Source: Shinella sp. PSBB067
Lineage (GTDB): Bacteria; Pseudomonadota; Alphaproteobacteria; Rhizobiales; Rhizobiaceae
DNA length: 64,000 nt
NCBI RefSeq assembly: GCF_016839145.1
Contig: NZ_CP069303.1
Location: forward strand, 2,046,001-2,110,000
Direction: 5' to 3'
The notes under the pieces are model-generated. The model ran no database searches. It was not told the origin of the DNA and saw nothing but the letters and a program-made list of their open reading frames with translations. A program made the translations under genes and the position numbers. Positions 29,238 through 38,053 of this stretch are shown here, piece by piece. Positions within the stretch are counted from its first letter, which is position 1. Each line of letters opens with the position of its first letter.

Positions 29238-29376
29238 CCGCTCGCCACATACGTTTGAACAAAGGCATATTGAAAATCCTGAGTTTTCCAGCACCGTCGC
29301 CACGTTCATTTGAGCAGGTCGCCTCATACCCCTGAGCAAACAGGGGGCCGTCGCCACATACGTTTGAGCAAACAAT
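29238..29376. repeat. Three ~54-bp-spaced direct repeats resembling multiple terminal repeats of an IS21-like end
   Basis: A 20-22 base unit occurs three times in the same orientation: TCGCCACATACGTTTGAACA from 29242, TCGCCACGTTCATTTGAGCA from 29297 and TCGCCACATACGTTTGAGCA from 29351. Spacing is 55 and 54 bases. A partial unit ending TGAGCAAA is near 29333. Multiple short repeats at the terminus are characteristic of IS21-family transposable elements, where they bind the transposase. No istA/istB is present here, so this is likely a stranded end left by deletion. It marks the left edge of the accessory island. Confidence 0.4.
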
Positions 29377-29390
29377 GTAGCCATAAAACT

Positions 29391-29876
29391 CGGACAACCT
29401 AAACCGATCATGGCAAAATAAGCATCCCGCGCTGCTTGATTGTCGTAAGCGAAGAGGCAGCAGGGGAATGGTGTGGCGACGGACTCTGACGCGACGTTTA
29501 GTTCTGTGTCAGCGAGTTTCTGCGTGATGTTTGGGGAGAAGAAGAACGACTTCTTACCGAACAATTCGAAATTACTAAAAAATTGCCATTCAAATTCCAA
29601 GGTGGTGAATAGCTTGTTTGCGTCTCCAGGCGGCAACATCGACAGCAGTTCGTCGGGAGAAAACTCCTCCGGGCGGTGCCCTGCCGCTCGAATAGTGGCG
29701 CGAAAGTGTGCATCTACCGATTGCCGGGAGACCCTGTGGAAGAACTCGTCGTCTAGATCATCTCGTACCAGACCGTACCGCCTGGGCTCGACTGATCTGA
29801 CACTTTGCGCGATTGCTTCGACGAAGTCCGGGCGCATGCGCTTAATCCAGTCGTAATGCGTCGTCGGCATCAGCAT
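29391..29876 (-). pseudogene. Truncated hypothetical protein, C-terminus lost at the IS-like end
   Basis: An open frame of 216 codons runs from an ATG at 29876 to 29226, but its last ~55 codons read through the repeat block at 29238-29376. The part before that (about 155 residues, MLMPTTHYDWIKRMRPDFVE ... NQAARDAYFAM) has natural-looking composition, a Trp/Phe-rich middle (FEWQFFSNFELFGKK) and is not recognised. I read it as a gene whose C-terminal part was replaced by IS-end sequence. Base use is AT-richer than the surrounding chromosome. Confidence 0.4.
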
Positions 29877-29931
29877 ATCGGCCTCTAGATGTAAGAACTC
29901 GGTGTACTTGACTATGTAAGGTCACCCAAAG

Positions 29932-30345
29932 TCAGCCTCGCCAATTGTCGGCACGCCTTTTGAAATCGATCTTCTTCCATTCCTCTTTCCAGAGCGTGAG
30001 ATATTTCACATCACTCGATGAAGGTTCGGGATTGCATTTCTCCACATACACAACGCACGGCATGATGACGGCGTCCCCGATCAGAAGCGCTTCACCTTGC
30101 TCCAGCGCGGGCATGCCCTCGGTCAGATTGCCGAGCGTATCCGGCAGTAGTCGGCGGACATAGCTTTGGTCATCAGGATTGGTAAGACGCATTGCCAGGA
30201 AGTTGGAGCATTGCGAAAAAATAGTTTCTGAAATTTCAGACGGTCGCTGGCTCGAAATCAGTAGGCTAATGCCGTATTTTCTGCCTTCTTTGGCAATGCG
30301 TTCGATTGCAGCCAAGGAAGCCTTGTAGCGGGCAAGGCAGCGTCG
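29932..30345 (-). pseudogene. C-terminal fragment of a HerA-type ATPase/helicase
   Basis: The frame reads ARYKASLAAIERIAKEGRK, then YGISLLISSQRPSEISETIF, SQCSNFLAMRLTNPDDQSYV, RRLLPDTLGNLTEGMPALEQ, GEALLIGDAVIMP. This is the conserved C-terminal part of HerA/DUF87-type hexameric ATPases, including the QRPSEIS sensor region and the arginine-rich RRLLPD. The Walker A half is missing: upstream of about 30345 the frame turns into unrelated residues. About 130 residues of an expected ~550 remain, so the gene is inactive. HerA proteins of this kind are partners of SIR2 or DUF4297 nucleases in anti-phage systems or act in DNA end processing. Confidence 0.7.
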
Positions 30346-30539
30346 AGCTGGTAAAAATATCCCCTGATCGAAGCTGTTGCTTCGCGTTTCTTATCGACTT
30401 CCAGCACTGCGCCCCCCGAATCAATCCCCGATTGATACTATAGAAGAGAGGAAGCGTTAAGCGCGAGTGAGCGTATTTGCGCCGACGGAAATCTTCAGTG
30501 AGAATTGAGACGTTATCTGCCACGTACTCAAGGTGCACG

Positions 30540-30929
30540 ATGCAAGTTTGGTCCCAAGCACATGTGGAAATACAAGGCCAACCTTCAGCAATACCGGAGG
30601 GCTTTGACTCGGCAAAAATGTTGGCGGTGATGCAGTTGGCCGCCGACATGGGCCGCACAGTTGCATTGGCCGCTATGATCGAGTGCCGTGGACCAATGAT
30701 CAGAAAAGGCGTGGACGCTTCTCATCATCTTGCCCTTGACGCACTTGAGAAATTCCTAGCAGAAGCCATCAATATTGAAAGAGTACATGGTAATAGCTGC
30801 ATACTGCAACTTCAGCATCCACTCGTGCAGGAAATCATCAAGCGCGGTCGAATTCCTTCATCAGAGGTCGATGCAGCTCTACGATATTCAGTTCTAAAGG
30901 CTACCCATGCCCCGGAAATAGGGACTTAA
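30540..30929 (+). CDS. Hypothetical protein
   Basis: 129 aa if started at the ATG at 30540 (the open frame reaches back to 30477). Contents: MQVWSQAHVEIQGQPSAIPE, then a long helical stretch (KMLAVMQLAADMGRTVALAA) and an acidic-basic helical C-terminus (LALDALEKFLAEAINIERV). No family recognised, no signal peptide or membrane segment. It sits between the HerA fragment and a gene pair on the other strand, with a convergent 4-base overlap at its end. It may be real or an accidental frame in decayed DNA. Confidence 0.35.
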   Translation: MQVWSQAHVEIQGQPSAIPEGFDSAKMLAVMQLAADMGRTVALAAMIECRGPMIRKGVDASHHLALDALEKFLAEAINIERVHGNSCILQLQHPLVQEIIKRGRIPSSEVDAALRYSVLKATHAPEIGT

Positions 30930-31246
30930 ATCTTGCGTCCCGGCCTTCTACCAAGATCGTCCCAAGCTGCGTCACGCGCCAGTTTAATATCATCAAAAAC
31001 CCCAAGGATTTTACCGTCTGGGTCGACAACGATGAAAGTGCCGTCGTCACCTTCCATTAAAATGTAGCCGTCAGGCATTTCATTGTCTGTGACTACATGG
31101 AAATGGACGAGATGATCGATATCGGCATTGTCCTCGCACAAGCCTATCAGCCTTGAAAAAATTGCCGGATACTTCAGCCTATAGCTCGGCATCTCTGAGA
31201 TCGGGAGAGGTCCGCAAATGACATCCAGACCTCGAATCACCACCAA
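30926..31246 (-). CDS. Hypothetical small protein, second gene of an overlapping pair
   Basis: Up to 106 aa; the 5' start at 31246 is a TTG, and an ATG at 31192 (MPSYRLKYPAIFSRLIGLCE) is equally possible, giving about 88 aa. Features: a compact alpha/beta-looking core with HLVHFHVVTDNEMPDGYILM and EGDDGTFIVVDPDGKILGVF, resembling a small immunity or regulatory protein in composition only. No family recognised. The longer start would overlap the stop of the 465-aa gene upstream by 10 bases, so the two are probably translated together. Confidence 0.5.
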   Translation of the reverse strand: MVVIRGLDVICGPLPISEMPSYRLKYPAIFSRLIGLCEDNADIDHLVHFHVVTDNEMPDGYILMEGDDGTFIVVDPDGKILGVFDDIKLARDAAWDDLGRRPGRKI

Positions 31247-32634
31247 GGATATCCGCGCAGATTATTGCCCGCCCCAGCGAGAGCGGCACCCGTCATCGAT
31301 CCCACCCTCTCGGCGAACGCTCCGAACTGAAAGATGTCCCCGATATCTTCGGAGCGGGAGAAATCCGCTGCGGCGAGAACCATAGAGTCGATCGATACGG
31401 CGTTATAGACGATGTCTCCAAATGTCAGACCAGCAACGGCGGCGACCTCTGCCGCATCGCCCCGGGTCTTCGACAGCACTCCTTCGAGCAAAGCACCGCA
31501 TCGGTCAGAGGCAGGCGTGGAAACCTTGAGGTCGCCCAAAACAGTCGGCAACTTTCTACCCGTCGCTTTGGCGACCTGCGCGATACGAGACAGCGTCTCA
31601 ACCTTGGTGTCTGCGGGGAGCGATTTGAAATCAGCCTCTGTCGCCGCCCTGAAATCATTGAGGGTGATCGCCAAACCGTCCCGTTCGGATGACAGGCCGC
31701 GCAATGCCAATTGGACCGCGACGATAGCCGCCAGCCTTGCGGCTTGCCCACCATTTACGTGGCGGTTTGCGAGATAGCCGATGCCTACGACGGCGGGAAT
31801 GCTGAACAGCGGGTTTGCCAGCATGAAAAATGTCGAGACGACCGCTGGTCCGCTCATGAAAGGGATGAATGCCGACGCTTGGGCAGCCAGAATGTAGGCG
31901 CTGAAGCCTGCCAGGTTTACGCCGACGCCGATCGAGAAGGCTGTCGTACCTGTCGCGAGCACGGCCAACGCTGCTCTGTCTCCCGCGGTCAAAGCGTTGC
32001 GCATCGCGTCATCGCGGAGCTCGGGCGGCAGGCTTCGGATATGATCGCGGATGCGTTCGCCGAGAGCGCTCCGGAGTTCTTCGGGCATCTCGCCGGAATC
32101 AGCCGCTTCGGCAACCGCCCTGGCGACGAGTTGCGCCTGTTCGGCGACGAGGAAGGCGAAGTCTTGGTGCGGTCGGCCCCGAATGGATTTCACGGCGCGC
32201 CATGTCTTCTGAAACCCTGTCTGCGTTGCATCGTCATTATCGGGTGCGATAGGCATGGCCATGATGGCGGCAGCTTTGACGGCCACGCCTGCGGCAGCTG
32301 AATTGGCTCTCCTCGTAGAGAGCGGAAGCAATGCCTCGAGGTCGAGCCCCTCGGCCACTCGCACCCACAAGCGAATCCGCAGCGAGCGTTCCGATGCCTC
32401 TGAAACGAATAGCGCATCCGCGGCGTCTTTCAATCGGCGGGCAAAGGCGGTCATTTCCGCGTCTCGGCCATCTTTCTTAAAGCGCGCCAAGACATCGCTA
32501 ACGCGATCAATGGACATCGAGAGTAATGTCGTAGCTTCGAATCTAGCGATGAGGTTGCAGAGTTCGCGGCGATCAAGCGCGCCGAGGCCCGCGAAAATCG
32601 TCCATGGCGGTACGTACAAATCTTCCCCCATCAA
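31237..32634 (-). CDS. Hypothetical protein with a central membrane-type hydrophobic region
   Basis: 465 aa (ATG at 32634 or 32631). Residues 1-215 are helix-rich and soluble (LSMSIDRVSDVLARFKKDGR). Residues about 221-289 are strongly hydrophobic and glycine/alanine rich (AALAVLATGTTAFSIGVGVN, then AYILAAQASAFIPFM, and a third segment ending AVVGIGYLA), enough for two or three membrane helices. The remainder is again helical and soluble. The hydrophobic block recalls the pore-like segments of YaaW/UPF0174-type proteins, but I do not recognise the family. It is an intact frame in an otherwise decayed island and is followed by an overlapping small gene. Confidence 0.6.
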   Translation of the reverse strand: MMGEDLYVPPWTIFAGLGALDRRELCNLIARFEATTLLSMSIDRVSDVLARFKKDGRDAEMTAFARRLKDAADALFVSEASERSLRIRLWVRVAEGLDLEALLPLSTRRANSAAAGVAVKAAAIMAMPIAPDNDDATQTGFQKTWRAVKSIRGRPHQDFAFLVAEQAQLVARAVAEAADSGEMPEELRSALGERIRDHIRSLPPELRDDAMRNALTAGDRAALAVLATGTTAFSIGVGVNLAGFSAYILAAQASAFIPFMSGPAVVSTFFMLANPLFSIPAVVGIGYLANRHVNGGQAARLAAIVAVQLALRGLSSERDGLAITLNDFRAATEADFKSLPADTKVETLSRIAQVAKATGRKLPTVLGDLKVSTPASDRCGALLEGVLSKTRGDAAEVAAVAGLTFGDIVYNAVSIDSMVLAAADFSRSEDIGDIFQFGAFAERVGSMTGAALAGAGNNLRGYPWW

Positions 32635-32864
32635 GCACCCCTGCCTTCATGCCGCAATACTTGATGTATGTCGAATGTTTTCCATGGCTTGATCACTGCC
32701 TTGCACTGTGAAGCCAAGGCTGTCAGTGCGAATACATTGGCTGCGGTCAGCCTCCCTTCAGTTTTACCGTGACCACCTTGTTCTGATCGCCTGTTCGCTC
32801 CACGTCCAAGATGCCTGAGGCGTCTGCGAGGTCGCTCAACCGTGCGAATCCGTAATTCCGTGCA

Positions 32865-33410
32865 TCAAAGTCCGCTGACTGCTTGGCCAAACAGGATCGT
32901 ACCCTCGTCGAGTGACTTGACGATCTTCTTGCGGTTTACGGTAAGCGTGTATCTACGGCTGTTGAGGCTGGCGATCTCCTCGTCGATTTCGTTAGTGACC
33001 TGCTTGTTAAGTTCCTTGTCCGTAAGTCGGAAGTCGAAGGCGTCCAAGCGATCTTGCTTCTTTTTCAAGTCCGCTGTCTTGAGAAGCAACATGCCGTCAA
33101 TCTTGCTCGCGTCGTCCAGCCCGTCGGTACCGAGTTCCTGTCGAAGCGTATCTGCCTTTTCCCTTTCCTCTGCCAGTTTCGATTCCTGAGAGTATTGCTT
33201 TGCGACCAAGTTTCCGTCGAAACCAAGCAGATGAGCGAGAAAAGGCTTCCAATCAGCATGGGCGCTCGCGAACTTCCCGAGTTGGAATACATCACGATAG
33301 TCGTCCTGGGACCGGAGGAGATCGCCTGCTTCCTTTTCTCTGGTGAGATTGACAGGTAGTTCCTGATCTTGGGCCTCGAAGGCGCACTGCTTTCCCGCTT
33401 CGCTGCGGAA
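32865..33410 (-). pseudogene. Fragment of a DUF2326-like coiled-coil protein
   Basis: The frame is open for 181 codons but has no credible start. It reads DYRDVFQLGKFASAHADWKP, FLAHLLGFDGNLVAKQYSQE, then coiled coil (KLAEEREKADTLRQELG), DASKIDGMLLLKTADLKKKQ, DRLDAFDFRLTDKELNKQV, and IDEEIASLNSRRYTLTVNRK. The LDAFDF and IA.LN.RRY.L patterns are like DUF2326 proteins, the SMC/AAA-type component of ABC-three-component-like defence systems. The N-terminal Walker A part and the C-terminus after about TILFGQ are absent. I judge it an internal remnant. Confidence 0.45.
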
Positions 33411-34212
33411 TTAATCGGAACAAGCCGCCACTCCCGTTCGAGGATGCTGATCTGCCAATCCGACAAGAACGTTGTTTCGTTTGTGTCCGTGTTCTGGACC
33501 ATGAACTTTTCGCCGGCCACGCCATACGAGTTGCGCGAGAGAAGGCTCGCTTCACCTCATCGAGAACCCGTCGCTGCGCGACGCTCCCGTCCTCCTCGTA
33601 GAAGACGTGAACTCGTTCCGGCAAAGCCGCGACATCGATGACGGACTGGATGGTCGTGTGTTCGGGAAGCGTCGCCAGCGCCCTGCGAACCCGAATGACA
33701 GCGGCTTCCTCGTGGCGATACGCATGATAGCGAATGGTCGCCAGATTCATCATGCGCGGCTGAATATGGAGGACGTCTTCGTCCAAAACCGCATAGGTCG
33801 CCCGGTACTGCTCCCAGAATTCCTGTTTGAGCTTCTGAGTTCTCGAAGCGATCCACTTCTGCTCGCTTTGGATCGCGACGGGAATGATGTCGAAATAAGA
33901 AGCCTGTTTCTGTTTGCTCCAGACTCCGACCATCGGGATGTGCTTCAAGGTGCCGACAGGGCCGTATCGATCACTCGTTTCGTACTCGATCTGGATCGGA
34001 TATGCGCTGATCCTGACGACGTCGGGGTTCGTCTCGAAATGGATCAGCGCATCGCGCATCAGGGTAGAGCGCGCCCTGATCGACTTCTGGGCAGCCTTAC
34101 GCGTCGGGAAGCTGACCGGGATTTCCTGCCGTTTCTGGCTTTTGGCTACCTTGACCAGGGGAACGTGGTCGTCCCCGAAGCCGAAGAACTTCATGAGTTC
34201 GCGTTCGTTCAT
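33403..34212 (-). pseudogene. Frameshifted hypothetical gene, weakly TnsA-like
   Basis: The ATG at 34212 opens MNERELMKFFGFGDDHVPLV. The middle has LIHFETNPDVVRISAYPIQI, which resembles the 'R..E....L..DP.V..y.eQP..i.Y' pattern of TnsA-type transposon endonucleases, followed by DRYGPVGTLKHIPMVGVWSK where a catalytic Asp would be expected but is not seen. Near 33536 the reading switches frame: the downstream natural-looking text NSYGVAGEKFMVQNTDTNET, FLSDWQISILEREWRLVPI lies in another frame, so a one-base indel is present. Low GC relative to the chromosome. The family assignment is tentative. Confidence 0.35.
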
Positions 34213-36237
34213 TTCATGTCTCCAAGCATAGCTCCGCCATCGCCGATCTTCGCGACCCGCGGTGCTGGTTTCAGATTTGATGGATGCCTCAGATGTCGGC
34301 GGACTGGTCGTCTTCGAACAGGTGTCCCTGCCATTCGCGCATCAGATCAGCGATCGAGATGCACTCGCCCCCGAGGGAGTCTAGGTCAGCTACGCTGATC
34401 GGCCGGGATGTAGAAATGGTGGTGTCGATGAAAAACATGGCGCACGTCTCCTCTCCCGCTGGTGGCTATCCGAGCGGGCTACGATGAACATTGGGGAAGA
34501 GGGACGCACCTGCTTGGCGCGTGCCTGGTGGTCAAAGTTCGGAGGAATTGGCGAACCGCCGAACTGCGAGCAAACGACTACGAGCTGCCAATGGCAGTCA
34601 TATTCGCGTGGCTATGTGCAGTCCGAAGGCGGTCATGGGATCATCCCGTGCTACGGAAACGGTATGGCTCATCGTTTTCGTTCTCGGTTTGTACCGGACG
34701 ATTTCGGTAAGTCAACCGGGCCCAGACCCGTCGGACTGCAGAATTTTCGTGAAAGGGGACGAGCCGACGCGGGAATCCGTTGACAGGACCAATCCAACCG
34801 GCAACACTCAGATTGCTAGGTTCTGGTGTTTTTTGGTTGGTTTATTGGTGTCCTGCCCTGCAGTCCCGATAAACAGTCAGAAGACTTACGGATTCCAACA
34901 ACGGGTCGCCCCTGAACAAGGCGGCCCGTTGTTATTAGGTCGACGGCGTAGGCGATTGGCCATCCTTCACTCCTGGCTTCGTTGATCGTGGCGAAATATT
35001 GAGCGCCACCCACTGAAGTTGGCAAGCCTTACCCCCGCCCACGCGCCCTGCCCGTTTTGGACGCCACGACAGCCGCCGAATTATTTTTTCGGGTAGTGTC
35101 GGCATCATCGACAAATTAGAGAGTCATAATGTATGGGCGTGTCAGCTTTCACCTCTACGGAAAGCCGTCCACTTTTGTGGACATATCCTCGGCTGAAAAA
35201 ATCTGCTGGTGCCCCTAGACAAGCACGAAGTTTGTTCTATTTTTGTTCACCATGAAAACCTGGACCTCGATCATCACCGCTCGAATAGGCTGAACGCCTG
35301 GCCAAGACGGCCACCGTTCGGAATCGTGTTGTCGAGGTCTATCCATATGCTCGCCATTGAAGATGCCGCTGGCGCTCCTGCAGCAGCGGGAGTAGCAACC
35401 CGGAAGTCTTTCTTTTTCTCAGCCGCTGATACTGGTCATCCTCAGGATGCCGACCCCACCCATCCTGGTCGAGATCGATCTGTGAAGTCTCTCCTGCCCT
35501 GCGCCACCCGACTTCTGGACGTCGACAATCCAAGTCTACGATTTACTCGACCACAACACATATTGCGCCGAGACGGGATATTCTCGTTGGCGATCGGTTA
35601 GGCCCGCGATCGACCGGGTTCATTACAATGATCGCCGTCATGAAAGATGTCACGAGCGCGTCATCTGCTTCGGAATAAGGGGGCGCAGGGGTTGAAGGAA
35701 CGACAACGAAACGACGTCTGTAATTCGGCTAACGATACAGCATAGGAGAAGGAGAAGCCGGAAGTTCACTGGTACCCTCGGGTCCGTGTTTTCCAGTTCG
35801 GATGAGTTTCGTGCCGAGCGTGGCCCGGGCTAGCTATGAGGTCTTTGATTATCGGTGAAGGTCCTCACGACCTCTGTTGTCGTCAAAAAACAAACCAACT
35901 GAACAGAGGTCAGGGAATACGCGTCTGCGATTCGCGCTAATGACGGACTTCGCTTTCGCGGAATCCAGCGATAAAAAATTGAAGAACTCGCTTCCAAACG
36001 CGATGTCTTGAATTACCGGAAATAGGCCATCTCTTTGGAGGCAAATATCGAAGACGTCGGTGACGTAAGGGCGTCAGAGAGCCGAAAGGGCTTTGCGAGC
36101 CTATGCACATTTTTGGTTAAATTTCAAGAAGTTGACTGATTTTCGAATTTGTGCCGCCCGACCATTTGGCTGATCTATTCACATCTTTGTGAGTTGACGG
36201 ATTTTCTTCAAAAATCACGTCCCCGTCCGCAATCTGA
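34213..36237. other. Gene-poor, AT-richer 2-kb stretch of the accessory island
   Basis: No open frame here has convincing codon use or a recognisable product; all are short and overlap each other. A minus-strand frame at 34816-35025 and fragments near 35300-35650 look like broken mobile-element coding sequence but cannot be named. Near the right end a 15-base word AGTTGACNGATTTTC occurs twice, at 36130-36144 and 36192-36206, 62 bases apart, again like a tandem IS-end repeat. Otherwise I see nothing in it. Confidence 0.5.
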
Positions 36238-36272
36238 ACCGCCTCCGGTCACCCAGTGGCGGTTTTTTTTGC
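36238..36272 (+). terminator. Rho-independent terminator at the right edge of the island
   Basis: AACCGCC and GGCGGTT form a 7-bp stem followed by a run of eight T on the plus strand. There is no intact plus-strand gene directly before it, so it may be a leftover of a gene cut off when the island formed. Confidence 0.6.
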
Positions 36273-36333
36273 CCGAAGAGTTCAGCCGGCAATGGCGGCG
36301 GGATCAGACGTTTATGGCGGGCTAGAAAGTAAT

Positions 36334-36409
36334 TGGTGGGCCCGGAGGGACTCGAACCCCCAACCAAGCGGTTATGAGCCGCCGGCTCTAACCATTGAGC
36401 TACAGGCCC
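36334..36409 (-). tRNA. tRNA with CAU anticodon, probably tRNA-Ile2 (lysidine-modified)
   Basis: 76 bases including an encoded CCA. The 7-bp acceptor stem (GGGCCTG with CGGGCCC), the D-arm TAGCTCAATGGTTAGAGC, anticodon loop CTCATAA with CAU at 36376-36374, and T-arm GGGGGTTCGAGTCCCTC all fold normally. The body AGCTCA.TGGTTAGAGC ... CTCATAA.CGCTTGGT is closer to the E. coli minor isoleucine tRNA (ileX) than to elongator or initiator Met tRNA, so it should be charged with Ile after lysidine modification of C34. Its 3' end faces the accessory island. Confidence 0.85.
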
Positions 36410-36565
36410 GAACCGGCCGGGTGGCCGGGGTCGTCGGTCAATGGCGGCCGACGGTGGGTAAGCGTCTAGACGAAATCGGTCTTTCTCACAAGCGTTGCCG
36501 TATTCTCTACACAATAGCGCGCGAAGAACGCGGCAAGGGACACAACCGTCAGGAGATATTTCAAC

Positions 36566-37321
36566 ATGTTTCACGGAAGCTTCGGCCGCCGCACCGGCGC
36601 CAGCCTCGTTGCCCTCTCGCTCGCGCTCGCCGCCGCCGCTCCGATGGCCGCACGGGCCGAGGACACGGCGAAGCCGCGCGAATCGACCATCATCGTCACC
36701 GGCGAGGGCACGTCCGAAATGGCTCCCGACATGGCGCTGATCGATCTCGGCGTCGTCAAGGATGCAAAGACCGCCCGCGAGGCGCTCGACGCCAACAACA
36801 AGGCCATGGCCGAAGTCCTCGCCGCGCTGAAGGAAGCCGGCATCGAGGAGCGCGACCTGCAGACCTCCGGCTTCGCCATCAACCCGCAGTACCAGTATCC
36901 GCAGAGCTCGACGGGCGAGAACCCGCCGCCCGTGCTCACCGGCTTCCAGGTCGCCAACACGGTGACGCTGCGCGTGCGCGACCTCTCCAAGCTCGGCGAG
37001 ATCCTCGACAAGGCCGTGACGCTCGGCGCCAACCAGGGTGGCGGCATCCGCTTCACCAACGACAAGCCGGACACCGCCGTCAGCGCCGCGCGCAAGAAGG
37101 CCGTCGAGAACGCCATCGCCAAGGCGAAGGAACTGACGGCCGCCGCCGGCGTCGGCCTCGGCCGCGTGCTGGAAATCTCGGAAACCAGCTACCGCGCCGA
37201 GCCCATGCCGATGATGCGCGCCGTCGCCAAGGATTACGCCGCCGCCGGCTCCGTGCCGATGGCGACCGGCGAGAACAGCTATTCCGTCGTCGTCAACGTG
37301 ACCTTCGCGCTCGACAAGTGA
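36566..37321 (+). CDS. SIMPL-domain (DUF541) periplasmic protein
   Basis: 251 aa, start supported by AGGAG. Signal peptide in residues 1-31 ending ARAED. The mature part is a SIMPL/DUF541 domain: STIIVTGEGTSEMAPDMALI, ALKEAGIEERDLQTSGFAIN, PQYQYP, and the C-terminal ENSYSVVVNVTFALDK. BP26 of Brucella, an abundant periplasmic antigen that assembles into ring-like particles, is in this family; E. coli YggE is linked to oxidative stress. The gene stands alone between the tRNA and a strong terminator. Confidence 0.9.
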   Translation: MFHGSFGRRTGASLVALSLALAAAAPMAARAEDTAKPRESTIIVTGEGTSEMAPDMALIDLGVVKDAKTAREALDANNKAMAEVLAALKEAGIEERDLQTSGFAINPQYQYPQSSTGENPPPVLTGFQVANTVTLRVRDLSKLGEILDKAVTLGANQGGGIRFTNDKPDTAVSAARKKAVENAIAKAKELTAAAGVGLGRVLEISETSYRAEPMPMMRAVAKDYAAAGSVPMATGENSYSVVVNVTFALDK

Positions 37322-37345
37322 GCGGACACGCAACGCACATGACAA

Positions 37346-37374
37346 GAAAAGGGCCGGGAAACCGGCCCTTTTTT
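37346..37374 (+). terminator. Rho-independent terminator after the SIMPL gene
   Basis: GGGCCGG (37351-37357) pairs with CCGGCCC (37362-37368), loop GAAA, followed by six T. Directly downstream of the SIMPL-domain gene on the plus strand. Confidence 0.85.
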
Positions 37375-37421
37375 CTGCCTTGAAAAATGCGTTGCCGCCA
37401 ATGCCCCTCAAAACGCGAAAA

Positions 37422-37447
37422 CCCTCCCGGTGGAACCGGGAGGGTAG
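37422..37447 (-). terminator. Terminator for the small secreted protein gene
   Basis: CCCTCCCGGT and ACCGGGAGGG form a 10-bp stem; on the minus strand the stem is followed by TTTTCG. It lies about 75 bases after the stop of the minus-strand gene that ends at 37520. Confidence 0.7.
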
Positions 37448-37519
37448 CCATCCACAGGCCGGGGGTGACCGCCGGACAGCATTACCGATCGGGCGTGCCG
37501 GCCTTGGCCGGCTCCGTCC

Positions 37520-37942
37520 TTAACGCCACATGGCCGGGCAGCCGCGGTCGTTCGCGAAGACGATGCGGCGGTAGTCGCCGTGGCGGAAGCCCTCGACCAC
37601 GACGCGGCGCGGCGACATGTCGACGATGCGGGCGCGGCGCAGGCCGAAATCGCGTGCCTTGGCGATCGCCAGTTCCGGCGAGCAACGGCCGCGACGGCCC
37701 CATTCGCCCGGGCGGCGGTCGGGACGACGGTCATCCCAGCGATCACCGCGGTCACGGCGGCCGCGGAAGTCCTCGCGCTCCCAGCCGCCGTCATAATCCT
37801 GCACCTGCAGGAAGCCGTTGCGGTAGCCGACAGGCTCGACGGTTATGCTGAGGCCCGCGGCGGAGGCAGCCGGAACGGAGGCGGTCAGGGCGCCGAGGCC
37901 GAGGGCCGCAGCGAGAAACATCTTTTTCACAGTGGTCGTCAT
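37520..37942 (-). CDS. Small secreted Arg/Asp-rich protein
   Basis: 140 aa with AGGAG before the start. Residues 1-28 are a signal peptide (MFLAAALGLGALTASVPAASA). The mature protein has a 35-residue low-complexity section of alternating Arg, Asp, Gly and Trp, and then a conserved-looking end: CSPELAIAKARDFGLRRARI, VDMSPRRVVVEGFRHGDYRR, IVFANDRGCP. Two cysteines in the C-terminal part may form a disulfide. Similar small periplasmic proteins occur widely in rhizobia with unknown function. Confidence 0.8.
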   Translation of the reverse strand: MTTTVKKMFLAAALGLGALTASVPAASAAGLSITVEPVGYRNGFLQVQDYDGGWEREDFRGRRDRGDRWDDRRPDRRPGEWGRRGRCSPELAIAKARDFGLRRARIVDMSPRRVVVEGFRHGDYRRIVFANDRGCPAMWR

Positions 37943-38053
37943 GGAAGGATCTCCTGTTCGTTCCGACCGGTCGGTTCTGTCCGGCGATTGAGGAAACCAT
38001 AAGGCCGCGCATCTGAACGCAGCCCGAATCCGCCGTTCAGCCTGCGTTCAACT

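Noticed and set aside
34462..35601. Several 60-160-codon frames in the gene-poor part of the island
   Set aside because: They overlap each other in all frames, lack ribosome sites and have no recognisable content.
36207..36237. Sequence ATCACGTCCCCGTCCGCA before the terminator, looked like the 3' end of a tRNA-Ser left by integration
   Set aside because: The T-loop does not have the invariant C61 and no body of a tRNA precedes it, so it cannot be supported.
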